DNA of 44,681 nucleotides, from contig JANRBR010000031.1 of the NCBI GenBank assembly GCA_030727405.1, positions 17,182 to 61,862 on the forward strand, given 5' to 3'. The notes under the pieces were generated by a model. The model was not told where the DNA came from, did not search any database, and saw nothing but the letters and a program-made list of their open reading frames with translations. The position numbers and the translations under genes were made by a program. Numbering within the stretch: position 1 is the stretch's first letter; each line of letters starts with the position of its first letter. This DNA is from Crocinitomicaceae bacterium. Its GTDB lineage: Bacteria; Bacteroidota; Bacteroidia; Flavobacteriales_D; Crocinitomicaceae. Below, in pieces: positions 7,953 through 16,696 of this stretch.

Positions 7953-9380
7953 ATGAAGAGAGGTGATGAAATTTCCGTTGAAATAACGGATTATGCTTTT
8001 GGAGGAAGAGGAATTGCAAAATTAGAAACGGAACACGGTCAATTCGTTGTTTTTGTAGACAATACTTTCCCAGGTCAAACCGTACGCGTTCGCATTGAAA
8101 CAAAACGCAAAAATTACGCGGAAGCAAAATTGATGGAAGTTGAAAAACGCTCCGAATTTGAAACCGAAGTAAGGTTTCAAGAAATCTCTGGCGGACCATA
8201 TATCCATGTTCCTGTTGAAAAACAGGAAGAAGTGAAACAAGAATCCACCCTGACAACTTTTGAACGATTGAGTGGAATACCAAACATACGTTCACACTTT
8301 GATGCCTTCATATCCTCTCCAAAGCACTATTTCTACCGCAATAAGATGGAATATAGTTTCTCGTGCATCGAACATGATTTGGATACGAACGAAGAATTAG
8401 ACGACGCCTTTGCATTAGGATTTAAACGCAGAGGGACTTGGTGGAAAGTAGAAAGCCTGAATAAAGCCTCTGGAATGTTCGATGAAGAGTGGGAAACCAA
8501 ACTTCGCGACATTCGTTTATACCTAAAAGCAACTGATTTACCCGCGTGGCATCCGCCAAAAAAGACAGGCTTCTTTCGCCACATTGTCGTGAGAAAATCC
8601 TTTCACACGAATCAACTTTTAATCAACCTGGTGACTTCATCAGATGAGAAAAAACAATTTAATGTTGCTGATTTTGCCTCTTTTTTGCAAAACCTCTTAC
8701 CGGGACGTATTGCTGGACTCTGGCACACCGAAAATGACAACGTAGCCGATCGAGCTAAAATTGAAAATGGTTCATCTAAACTCATTTTTGGTCAAGAAGT
8801 GATTGAAGAGGTGCTTTCCGGATTAACGTTTCAAATTTCCATGGAGAGTTTCTTTCAAACGAATCCTGCATGTGCAGAACTGCTTTATGCCAAAGCGTTG
8901 GATTATGTGTTCGAAGAAGAAATTCCAGCCGAAAAAGTGGTGATGGATTTATTTTGTGGAACAGGAACAATCGGACAATTACTTGCCAAAAGAAATGATG
9001 CTGTGCGCATTGTTGGAGTAGATATCATTGAGAAAGCAATTGAAGACGCAAGGGAAAACGCCTTAAAAAACGGCATTCATAGCATTGATTTTTACGCAGC
9101 AGATGTTGGAAAATTCCTGAAAGAATATCCGCATTACCAAGGAAATATTTCGTGCATCGTTTTGGATCCTCCAAGAGCCGGAATCGCACCAAAAACGCTT
9201 CAAAAAGTCATCGATCTTGGCGCAAAACACATCGTTTACATTTCGTGTAACCCATCTACCCAAGCGCGCGATGCAAACACCTTAAACGAAGCGGGGTATA
9301 TACTAGAAAAATATGCGCTAGCAGATCAATTTCCTCATACGGGACACATCGAGTCGATTGCCAAATTTGTCCGCAAATGA
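7953..9380 (+). CDS. rlmD: 23S rRNA (uracil-C5)-methyltransferase, RlmD/TrmA family
   Basis: A 475-residue SAM-dependent RNA m5U methyltransferase. Residues 1-65 form a TRAM RNA-binding domain. The methyltransferase core holds FFQTNP near 300, the SAM motif DLFCGTGTIG near 332, DPPRAG near 405, and catalytic nucleophile Cys432 in YISCNPS. The iron-sulfur cysteines of E. coli RlmD are absent: the region aligned with CGGC reads ISGGPYIHV (about 78-85), and the fourth Cys near 172 is also missing. It could be an RlmD or an RlmCD-type enzyme; the target uridine is inferred. It lies between lpxA and cinA and overlaps cinA by 4 bases. Confidence 0.87.
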   Translation: MKRGDEISVEITDYAFGGRGIAKLETEHGQFVVFVDNTFPGQTVRVRIETKRKNYAEAKLMEVEKRSEFETEVRFQEISGGPYIHVPVEKQEEVKQESTLTTFERLSGIPNIRSHFDAFISSPKHYFYRNKMEYSFSCIEHDLDTNEELDDAFALGFKRRGTWWKVESLNKASGMFDEEWETKLRDIRLYLKATDLPAWHPPKKTGFFRHIVVRKSFHTNQLLINLVTSSDEKKQFNVADFASFLQNLLPGRIAGLWHTENDNVADRAKIENGSSKLIFGQEVIEEVLSGLTFQISMESFFQTNPACAELLYAKALDYVFEEEIPAEKVVMDLFCGTGTIGQLLAKRNDAVRIVGVDIIEKAIEDARENALKNGIHSIDFYAADVGKFLKEYPHYQGNISCIVLDPPRAGIAPKTLQKVIDLGAKHIVYISCNPSTQARDANTLNEAGYILEKYALADQFPHTGHIESIAKFVRK

Positions 9381-10615
9381 ACATTGAAATACTCGCAATC
9401 GGAGATGAATTATTGATTGGTCAAACCATCAACACAAATGCATCTTGGCTTGGTCAAGAATTATCGAAAATCGGTGCTCGGGTAACTCGTTCTGTTGTCA
9501 TTGCAGACGATAAACAACGGATTTTAGATGCACTCGACCAATGCTATACTGAAACAGATTGCATCATTATCACTGGCGGACTTGGTCCAACGAAAGATGA
9601 CATTACGAAACATACTTTGTGTGAGTACTTTGAAACAAAGCTCGAAATACATCAACCTACGCTTAAGAAGATAGAAGATTATTTCAAATCACGGAATCGT
9701 CCCATGCTTGAATCGAATGTTCAACAAGCAGCATTACCCGTCGCATGTGAAATATTGTCAAATAACTATGGCACTGCCGCCGGAATGATGTTTGAGAAAA
9801 ATGGACGCTATTGCGTTTCGCTTCCTGGTGTTCCATATGAGATGAAAGGAATTGTTTTGGAAGAGTTGATGCCGCGATTAGCGCAACGTTTTCAATTGAA
9901 AGCAATGTTTCATTATACCATTTTAACCCAAGGCATAGGAGAGTCCTTCCTGGCCGAACAAATTGCAGATTGGGAAGACCGCATTCGTGAAAGGGGCTTT
10001 GGTTTAGCTTACCTCCCATCCCCAGGAGTGGTTAAATTGCGCATCACTTCGTATGAAGGAAAGCAAGATGAAGCAGAAATCATGGCCTTTTTAGCTGAAT
10101 TAAACGCACGACTTCCTGAGTCCGTATTTGGATACGAACAAGATACATTACCCGAGGTAGTTGGGAAACAACTGAAAAAAGAAAACCTGAGCATTGGAAC
10201 AGTTGAAAGTTTAACCAGTGGTTTGCTTGCCCAACATATTACGAGTATTTCAGGAGCGTCCGATTATTTTATGGGGTCTTTACTCACCTATTCGAATGAT
10301 TTAAAAAACCGACTTTGTGGCGTGTCCGTTGATGCCATATTGAATCATGGAGCGGTAAGTGAACAAGTTGCTTTGGAAATGGCAGAAAAAGGACGCTTAA
10401 AACTCGGCGTGGATGTCTGTATCTCTACAACTGGAATTGCTGGACCTACTGGAGGAACGAGTGAAAAACCCGTTGGATTGGTATGGGTTGGATTAGCATT
10501 TTCAGGTAAATCCATGGCGCGTAAATTTCAATTTGGAGATAACCGTGAACGAAATGTTCAAATGACGGTATTAAGTGCCTTGAATTGGTTGCGTTACGAA
10601 TTGTCGCAACGGTAA
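9377..10615 (+). CDS. cinA: CinA-family protein / NMN amidohydrolase
   Basis: A 412-residue two-domain protein. The N-terminal molybdopterin-binding-like domain (1-170) starts with IGDELLIGQTINTN and has TGGLGPTKDD near 66. The C-terminal PncC-type domain (about 255-412) has the TVESLTSGLLA region with the presumed catalytic Ser, and TTGIAGPTGGT with KPVGLVWVG. CinA proteins deamidate nicotinamide mononucleotide for NAD recycling, and the N-terminal domain can have ADP-ribose pyrophosphatase activity. The usual ESCTGG reads ESLTSG here. ATGA overlap with rlmD. The stop codon abuts the stop codon of the opposing TonB receptor gene with no spacer. Confidence 0.92.
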   Translation: MNIEILAIGDELLIGQTINTNASWLGQELSKIGARVTRSVVIADDKQRILDALDQCYTETDCIIITGGLGPTKDDITKHTLCEYFETKLEIHQPTLKKIEDYFKSRNRPMLESNVQQAALPVACEILSNNYGTAAGMMFEKNGRYCVSLPGVPYEMKGIVLEELMPRLAQRFQLKAMFHYTILTQGIGESFLAEQIADWEDRIRERGFGLAYLPSPGVVKLRITSYEGKQDEAEIMAFLAELNARLPESVFGYEQDTLPEVVGKQLKKENLSIGTVESLTSGLLAQHITSISGASDYFMGSLLTYSNDLKNRLCGVSVDAILNHGAVSEQVALEMAEKGRLKLGVDVCISTTGIAGPTGGTSEKPVGLVWVGLAFSGKSMARKFQFGDNRERNVQMTVLSALNWLRYELSQR

Positions 10616-13027
10616 TCACCTCCCTTCGATTCGATACGTATACTGTAACATCACCGTTCTTGGGGCTTCAATTTTGAGCGGACGCAGCGAATAAGTCCGA
10701 TTGAACACATTGCTGCCAATCAATGCTAACTTATGGTTATCTGAGAAATGAACACTTACACGAGCGTCAAATATCCAATTGCCAAAACGATGCGATTGAA
10801 AATAATCCATATAGGTTAAATCTTGTAAAAGTTCATTATCAATCGTCACCTGCTCAAAGTCCTTAATAATGGCATCCATGTTTACGATTTTTGAAAAGTA
10901 CTTCGCACTTATTCCAAGTGAAAATTTCTTATTCCAGGTGTGCTCCACGTCCAATTTAACGTTATGAAGAAAGCGGTACTTCAGAATTCCTTTACTGGGA
11001 TCAAGGGAAGTGGATTGGTAACTAAAAACCCGGTTCAATGAATCTGTGGCATACACATAATTTGGACTTAAGGTAATGGGAACAATGTAATTATATCCCA
11101 ATAAAAAACTCAATTCACTTTTCGACGAAAGTGCTGCTTGTCCAGCATAAGAAATGTCTATTCCCGTCACCCTTGAATTTCCCGTGTTTAAAAACATAAA
11201 ACCTGCACTCGATCCCATTGCTTGCACGGAAGTTAATTCATGCCAAATACCAAACATGTATTCAATCGTGTTTTGATATTCCTGCCAGAATCCAGCTAGG
11301 TCCAAATACCCCAACACATTGCCTACCTTAATGCCTTGCTTAATGCCTATTTCAGCATTCCAGCTACTTTCAGGTTTCAAATTTGGATTCGGGAAAACGC
11401 CAAAATTTCCGACGCCTGTTTTAATGAACCTTTCGGTGATTGTCGGGAAACGAAATCCTTGTCCATACGATGCCCTCAAAAAAGTTGCTTTGTGAATTTT
11501 ATACGTAGTACCCGCTCTAAAAATTGGTTTGCTTGCTTGAATCGTATCATTCAACTGAAAATATTCATAACGTCCACCTGCCGAAAGATTTAAACGATCA
11601 TTCCATTTGCTTTCGAATTGTGAGTAAATGGAAACATTCCAAACTTGGTTGTTCGGAGAACCCGAACCAACATAGATATTTGCCTCTGACTGCGTTAAAG
11701 TACTTGTCACTCCCGCAATCATCTCAATTTGTTTCCATTCGGATATTTTTCGCTGGTACATGTAATCCCCGTAATACGTCATGGCTTTATTGGATTGATT
11801 CGCAGACATTTGATTGTCCACTTTCAACAACCTTGACCGAAGGTAATGCCTGCCTTTTGTCTCACTTAAATAATGAATAAAGGGATCCACATTGAAAATG
11901 AATTGGTCTTGCAAAAAAATGGCTCCTGGATAGGCCCTAAATAATCCGGATGAATCATTTAACCATGCCAAGGGCATCGCGGTATGCATTTTCATAAAGT
12001 TACCATTCAGTCCGTAATACAATCCATTTACTTTTTCAGAACGGTAGCGCAGGTTAAAATTCAATCGTGCACGTTTTGATACAAGGTCTTTTTCGGAAAA
12101 ATTGGTAATTGTGTCTGGAAAAATGGTTGCGACAAGGGAATCTGTTTTTGGTGGACCTATATATCCGTGGTCTAAATTTAAATTGCCTCCTAGTACAAGG
12201 TCCAATCGACCCATGCGTCGTGTATGCAAAAAGCTTAAACCATAAATGCCCGGATAACGTTCATTCCATTTCATGGATGCATCGGAAGGAGCCGAATATG
12301 CACCAGAATATACGTGTAATTTCGTCAGTGGCTTTGCCTTTGGATAGGCTGTCCGGATATGAATCGACCCTGACAATGCTGAACTGCCCGAAAGGACAGA
12401 TGCCGCACCTTTTGTCACTTCGACTTGACTGATATTTTCTACCGGAATAAATCCCCATTCTGGTCGACCTGCATCCCCTGATAACATGGGCATATCATCC
12501 ACAATAACGGCAACTTTCGACCCCACTCCAAACGTAAAACCACTTCCCCCGCGTATTTGTGGTTCTCCGTCTAAAATATTTAGACCAGGAGTTTGGTCTA
12601 AAGCGGTTTCAATGCTTCGTGTGTTCTTGTTTTCGATTAATTCAGGTTTTAAAACCAACATGGTTACGGTTTGCTCTTCGATTGGTTTGTCGAATTTGCC
12701 CACCATTACCTTGACTTGTGCCACATTTTGAACAAGGTCATTTAAAGTGAAATCATGTAAAACATCCGTTTGGAGATTTTCAAGTAAAAAAGAATCCACT
12801 TGCATTCCATCGAATTTACATACAAGCATGTGTGAGCCTTTCTCTAACTGGAGTTCGTAAGATCCATCTGATTTGGATAAAACACCCGTACGTTGTCCGA
12901 CAACACTGATCCTTGCGCTACTCAGAATCTGCTGATGTTGGTCATAAACCGTTCCACTCACTTTCAGGGATTGAGCAAAAATGGAGGAAGAGAAAAGTAG
13001 GAAAAAAGCGAAAACTAGAAACCTCAT
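10616..13027 (-). CDS. TonB-dependent outer membrane receptor
   Basis: An 803-residue TonB-dependent transporter. A signal peptide (residues 1-18, ending SSIFAQ) leads into a carboxypeptidase-like regulatory domain at about 20-95 (VSGTVYDQHQQILSSARI). The plug domain at about 120-230 has the typical TPGLNILDGEPQIRGGSG, VIVDDMPML and VEVTKGAASVLSGSSA segments. The rest is a beta barrel ending in an aromatic-rich strand (VMLQYTYRIEGR). Length and layout suit a transporter of small ligands (metal chelate, cobalamin or similar) rather than a SusC protein of about 1000 residues; no SusD partner is present. The ligand cannot be read from sequence. It starts 9 bases after the T9SS-sorted PCMD gene, so the two form an operon. 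Confidence 0.9.
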   Translation of the reverse strand: MRFLVFAFFLLFSSSIFAQSLKVSGTVYDQHQQILSSARISVVGQRTGVLSKSDGSYELQLEKGSHMLVCKFDGMQVDSFLLENLQTDVLHDFTLNDLVQNVAQVKVMVGKFDKPIEEQTVTMLVLKPELIENKNTRSIETALDQTPGLNILDGEPQIRGGSGFTFGVGSKVAVIVDDMPMLSGDAGRPEWGFIPVENISQVEVTKGAASVLSGSSALSGSIHIRTAYPKAKPLTKLHVYSGAYSAPSDASMKWNERYPGIYGLSFLHTRRMGRLDLVLGGNLNLDHGYIGPPKTDSLVATIFPDTITNFSEKDLVSKRARLNFNLRYRSEKVNGLYYGLNGNFMKMHTAMPLAWLNDSSGLFRAYPGAIFLQDQFIFNVDPFIHYLSETKGRHYLRSRLLKVDNQMSANQSNKAMTYYGDYMYQRKISEWKQIEMIAGVTSTLTQSEANIYVGSGSPNNQVWNVSIYSQFESKWNDRLNLSAGGRYEYFQLNDTIQASKPIFRAGTTYKIHKATFLRASYGQGFRFPTITERFIKTGVGNFGVFPNPNLKPESSWNAEIGIKQGIKVGNVLGYLDLAGFWQEYQNTIEYMFGIWHELTSVQAMGSSAGFMFLNTGNSRVTGIDISYAGQAALSSKSELSFLLGYNYIVPITLSPNYVYATDSLNRVFSYQSTSLDPSKGILKYRFLHNVKLDVEHTWNKKFSLGISAKYFSKIVNMDAIIKDFEQVTIDNELLQDLTYMDYFQSHRFGNWIFDARVSVHFSDNHKLALIGSNVFNRTYSLRPLKIEAPRTVMLQYTYRIEGR

Positions 13028-13036
13028 TCGCTGAAA

Positions 13037-13966
13037 TTACGGAATGAACAATTTTTGACTTTCCCCAAGGTAATTCAATAGGTATTGTCCTGAAGGCAAG
13101 GTTTTTCCGATCATTTGAGAAAGGATTCCTTTTTTTACAAGTTGCCCAGATATACTGTAGATGCTTAGTTCAGCATCCAAAGACAAGTCCTTCGACATCA
13201 AGCCATGAAGCGTAGAATAGTACAATTGTACAGGTGAGGACAATTCACCTAGAGAACTCGCATTGTAAATTAATTCAATGTCATCCAATAGTACTTCGTC
13301 ATTTGCTGCACCTCCACCCGGGTTTTTATTTGTAGCAAAAGTCAATAAAATAAATTCTGGCACGGGCATTAATCCAACTTGGACCTCATAATTAAAAGGA
13401 GATGAAAACCTTGCCCAGCTTCCTGCTGTTGGAGAATAATTTAACTCAGCACGCGCCACAACATGGGGTTGAGATGCCGCATCAATCGGATCATGTGCGT
13501 CATAATTATCGTGAATGATCGCATGCATGCGTGCTTGTTGACTACTTGCAGCGGTGTATTTTGCCCAAAAAACGATGGAATCAGGAACAACGGTTAAGGG
13601 TTCTGAAAAAAGGGTGTCCGAAGTTTTCGAATAGTTATAATTCAGTGGACTAGAAGCAGTAGTGCTACCCATGTTGATTTGACCCAAGGTTAAGGCACCA
13701 TTTGCAACAATTCCCAGCGTACTTTTAGACCAAATTCGAGCACAATAAGCTCCTGAAGCATTCGGCCGAATCGCTGTGGATTGCTCGACTTGTTGAGAAC
13801 CGAAGGATACAAGTCCACCTGTGCCACTTTTAAATCCATTCCAATTACTAGGTTCTTCGGTTGTTAGACCAAGGTTATCCCAAGACTCCATGTTGCCATT
13901 CGATATTTGCTGGGCAGATGAGAAAAAGGATAAAAACAATAAATTTAAGGTGTAAAATTGCTTCAT
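13037..13966 (-). CDS. PCMD-like protein with T9SS type A sorting domain
   Basis: A 309-residue secreted protein. The signal peptide is residues 1-19 (ending FFSSAQ). The body (20-230) resembles the Bacteroidota putative carbohydrate metabolism (PCMD) domain: NGNMESWDNLG, PSNWNGF, a DSIVFWAKY strand and the closing LLDDIELIYN. The last 75 residues form a type A T9SS sorting domain (LSIYSISGQLVKKG, LPSGQYLL), so the product should cross the outer membrane by T9SS and be surface-attached or released. It is the first gene of an operon with the TonB receptor, so it may bind or deliver that receptor's ligand. The domain name rests on recognition of the pattern. Confidence 0.75.
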   Translation of the reverse strand: MKQFYTLNLLFLSFFSSAQQISNGNMESWDNLGLTTEEPSNWNGFKSGTGGLVSFGSQQVEQSTAIRPNASGAYCARIWSKSTLGIVANGALTLGQINMGSTTASSPLNYNYSKTSDTLFSEPLTVVPDSIVFWAKYTAASSQQARMHAIIHDNYDAHDPIDAASQPHVVARAELNYSPTAGSWARFSSPFNYEVQVGLMPVPEFILLTFATNKNPGGGAANDEVLLDDIELIYNASSLGELSSPVQLYYSTLHGLMSKDLSLDAELSIYSISGQLVKKGILSQMIGKTLPSGQYLLNYLGESQKLFIP

Positions 13967-13986
13967 AGTTGTAAGTATAGGTTAAA

Positions 13987-13994
13987 CAAATATA
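13987..13994 (-). promoter_or_regulatory. -7 box for the PCMD/TonB receptor operon
   Basis: On the minus strand this reads TATATTTG, an exact TAnnTTTG match, ending 20 bases before the ATG at 13966. No -33 TTG at normal spacing is seen. Confidence 0.5.
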
Positions 13995-14043
13995 ACGAAA
14001 ATCAGTTTGATTCATCGCTCTCTAAATTACACGCAGAATTGCG

Positions 14044-14051
14044 TAACTTTG
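14044..14051 (+). promoter_or_regulatory. -7 box upstream of queE
   Basis: TAACTTTG, an exact TAnnTTTG match, ends 5 bases before the queE ATG at 14057. It supports that start over a longer reading and predicts a leaderless message. Confidence 0.6.
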
Positions 14052-14056
14052 TTTTC

Positions 14057-14680
14057 ATGTCAGACAATGTAAATCAGGAAAAAAGAGAATTACCTATCAT
14101 GGAACACTTCTTCACCATTCAAGGAGAAGGATTCCATTCTGGTCGAGCTGCCTATTTTATTCGAACAGCCGGTTGCGATGTTGGATGTGTGTGGTGTGAC
14201 GTGAAAGAAAGTTGGACAAGTTCCGAAACACAGCTCATGTCCATTGATGCCATTCTGAAAGAAGTGAACAAGGTAAAAGCGTCTTTTGTCGTAATTACAG
14301 GTGGCGAACCAACCATGCATTCCTTGGTTTCATTGGTGAATTTATTGCACCACCAGGGAATTGAAGTAGCCATCGAAACGGCTGGAGTTTACCACTTAGA
14401 TGCACCCATCGATTGGTATTGTTTTTCTCCTAAAAAATTCAAGCAACCCATTCAAGAAGCATATGAAAAAGCGAATGAATTAAAAATCGTTGTCAACCAT
14501 GTTTCTGATTTAACTTGGGCAGAAGAACATGCAACTAAGGTAGGGTCTGATTGTCGACTATTCTTACAAGTAGAATGGGAAAAACGTGAAAAATTACTGC
14601 CTTTGGTCATCGAATATGTGAAGAGTAACCAAAAGTGGAAAATTTCGTTACAAACACACAAATACATGAATATTCCCTAA
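14057..14680 (+). CDS. queE: 7-carboxy-7-deazaguanine synthase QueE
   Basis: A 207-residue radical SAM enzyme that converts carboxytetrahydropterin to 7-carboxy-7-deazaguanine in queuosine synthesis. The N-terminal EHFFTIQGEGFHSG is followed by the CX3CX2C cluster motif in AGCDVGCVWCD and the SAM-binding VITGGEPTMH. Length fits short QueE proteins. The frame stays open upstream to 13958, but residues before this ATG have no QueE character, would overlap the divergent PCMD gene, and would include the -7 box, so 14057 is preferred. No queC or queD is in the window. The following PorE-like gene starts on the next base after its stop. Confidence 0.93.
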   Translation: MSDNVNQEKRELPIMEHFFTIQGEGFHSGRAAYFIRTAGCDVGCVWCDVKESWTSSETQLMSIDAILKEVNKVKASFVVITGGEPTMHSLVSLVNLLHHQGIEVAIETAGVYHLDAPIDWYCFSPKKFKQPIQEAYEKANELKIVVNHVSDLTWAEEHATKVGSDCRLFLQVEWEKREKLLPLVIEYVKSNQKWKISLQTHKYMNIP

Positions 14681-16696
14681 ATGCGAAACGTACTACTTCT
14701 CACCACATTTATTCTATTGTTTTTCGGTTGTTCAACGGCACAATTCCCTTATTCCACCTCCAATAAAAAAGCAATTCATCTATTCGAACTTGGTGAAAAA
14801 GCACCAAAAGAACTAATGGACCCCTCAACAGGTGCTTATGATTTTTTAAGTGGAATAGATTATTTAAACAAGGCCATTGAAAAGGACTCCAATTTTTGGG
14901 AAGCACATCTTCTGAATGGTGAATTCAACGAGATTATTCGGAATTACAAAGGAGCCATTTACCACTATAAAAGAGCCTTAGAAATTGACCCAAACCATAG
15001 CATTAGTGGTTCCACTGTTTATCGATTAGCAACTTGCCAGATGGCCATTGCTGATTATGACGGCGCCTTAAAGAACTGCGAGGTTTATTTAAAAAATCCA
15101 AATGCGAAAGAAGAAAATTTCGGTACGGTTCGACGCATGCAAGATTGCGCCAATTTTGCGAAATACGCGATTAGTCATCCAAAACCATTCGAACCCAAAA
15201 ACATTGGTGCATCGATCAATACACATTTATCAGAATACTATCCTACCATTACAGTGGATGGAAAAACTTTTTTGTTTACGCGTAGGTTGGTTGAAAATTT
15301 GGGTGGAAATTCCAATGAACAAGAAGACTTTTATATTTCACATCAAAATGATGGTTTTTGGAGTCCATCTTACCCCATGCCTAGAAATGTGAATACGCCT
15401 TACAACGAAGGTGCACCAACCATTTCCCCGGATGGAAAAAGTTTGATTTTTGTTGCCTGTACAGACGAAAGCGGAGTGGATTACGGAGAAAACAGACAAG
15501 GTAAAGGGAGTTGCGATTTATTCATTACTCAACAAATTGGAAAAAAATGGAGCAACCCAATAAACCTTCCTGGAAAAGTCAATTCAAGTCATTGGGAAAC
15601 GCAGCCTTCTCTTTCTGCAGATGGAAAAACCCTTTACTTTATTCGCGGTTTGCGAAGCAGGGACGGCAAAAAAGATTCTGACATCTATGTTGCGCATTTA
15701 CTGGCAGATGGAAGTTGGAGTGTTGCAGAGCCCTTACCTCCGCACATAAATTCGAATCAAAACGAAGAATCGGTATTGATTCACCCAGATGGAAAAACAC
15801 TCTACTTCGCCTCTCGAGGTCATGTAGGAATGGGAGGACTGGACTTGTATGTTTCTCGAATGGATGCAAAAGGAAATTGGGGCGTTCCGCAAAACCTTGG
15901 ATATCCGATTAATACTCTTTCGGATGAAAATTCACTGATGGTTTCTCCAGAAGGAGACATTGCCTATTTTGCATCGGATCGTCCTGGTGGATTTGGCTTA
16001 ATGGACATTTATTATTTCGAATTACCGAAAGAGGATCAGCCCATTAAAACCTTGTACTTCGATGGAATGGTTTACGATGCTAAAACCAATGCACCACTCG
16101 GGGCAAGTTTTCAATTAACGAATTTATCTACTGGACAGTTGGTGATACAGTCCAAAGCCGATGCATCGGATGGAACATTTTTGGTGCCGCTGCCCATCAA
16201 TTCAGATTACGCCATCGAAGTGAATCATCCAGGTTATTTACCTTATTCCTTGAATTTCAATATGACCCTTAAGGAGAATGAACAAAGTTACCATTTAATG
16301 ATTCCCTTAAATTCAGAAAATTCGTCTACCGAAAACATCTTAACCAACGTTTTCTTTGATTTAAACCAAGCCAAACTTCGACCAGAGTCCATCGTCGAAT
16401 TAACCTCTTTTGCCAATTACCTTAAAGCGCATGCCCAACTAAAAATAGAAATTGGCGGACACACGGATTCGCGTGGAAATGCACAGGATAATTTAACCTT
16501 ATCCACCAATCGCGCAAAGGCAGTGTATGAATTCCTGATATCAAAAGGAGTTTCTTCTGATCGTTTAACGTATAAAGGTTACGGATCAAGTTCCCCAATC
16601 ATTACAGACACTGCTATAAATGCACTTTCTTCAGCAGTGGAAAAAGAGAAAGCACACCAAAAAAATCGTAGGACTACCTATATCATTCGACCATGA
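14681..16696 (+). CDS. PorE-like T9SS lipoprotein (TPR, PD40 propeller, regulatory domain, OmpA)
   Basis: A 671-residue outer-membrane lipoprotein. The signal peptide ends at Cys17 (LLFFGC; the -3 position is Phe, loose for a lipobox). TPR repeats at about 55-150 (AIYHYKRALEIDPNHS) are followed by a WD40-like/PD40 beta-propeller at about 190-450 with repeated SPDGKSLIFVA and SADGKTLYFIRG blades, a carboxypeptidase-regulatory-like domain at about 465-540, and an OmpA peptidoglycan-binding domain at about 555-671 (GGHTDSRGNAQDNLTLSTNRA). This is the domain order reported for PorE, the T9SS component linking the outer-membrane complex to peptidoglycan. Proteins of this layout have several paralogs per genome, so the assignment is probable rather than certain. 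It overlaps the prenyltransferase gene by 4 bases. Confidence 0.8.
   Translation: MRNVLLLTTFILLFFGCSTAQFPYSTSNKKAIHLFELGEKAPKELMDPSTGAYDFLSGIDYLNKAIEKDSNFWEAHLLNGEFNEIIRNYKGAIYHYKRALEIDPNHSISGSTVYRLATCQMAIADYDGALKNCEVYLKNPNAKEENFGTVRRMQDCANFAKYAISHPKPFEPKNIGASINTHLSEYYPTITVDGKTFLFTRRLVENLGGNSNEQEDFYISHQNDGFWSPSYPMPRNVNTPYNEGAPTISPDGKSLIFVACTDESGVDYGENRQGKGSCDLFITQQIGKKWSNPINLPGKVNSSHWETQPSLSADGKTLYFIRGLRSRDGKKDSDIYVAHLLADGSWSVAEPLPPHINSNQNEESVLIHPDGKTLYFASRGHVGMGGLDLYVSRMDAKGNWGVPQNLGYPINTLSDENSLMVSPEGDIAYFASDRPGGFGLMDIYYFELPKEDQPIKTLYFDGMVYDAKTNAPLGASFQLTNLSTGQLVIQSKADASDGTFLVPLPINSDYAIEVNHPGYLPYSLNFNMTLKENEQSYHLMIPLNSENSSTENILTNVFFDLNQAKLRPESIVELTSFANYLKAHAQLKIEIGGHTDSRGNAQDNLTLSTNRAKAVYEFLISKGVSSDRLTYKGYGSSSPIITDTAINALSSAVEKEKAHQKNRRTTYIIRP

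Noticed and set aside
13958-14056. N-terminal extension of queE by 33 residues
   Set aside because: It overlaps the start of the divergent PCMD gene, contains both -7 boxes and has no QueE-like sequence; ATG 14057 gives a normal protein.
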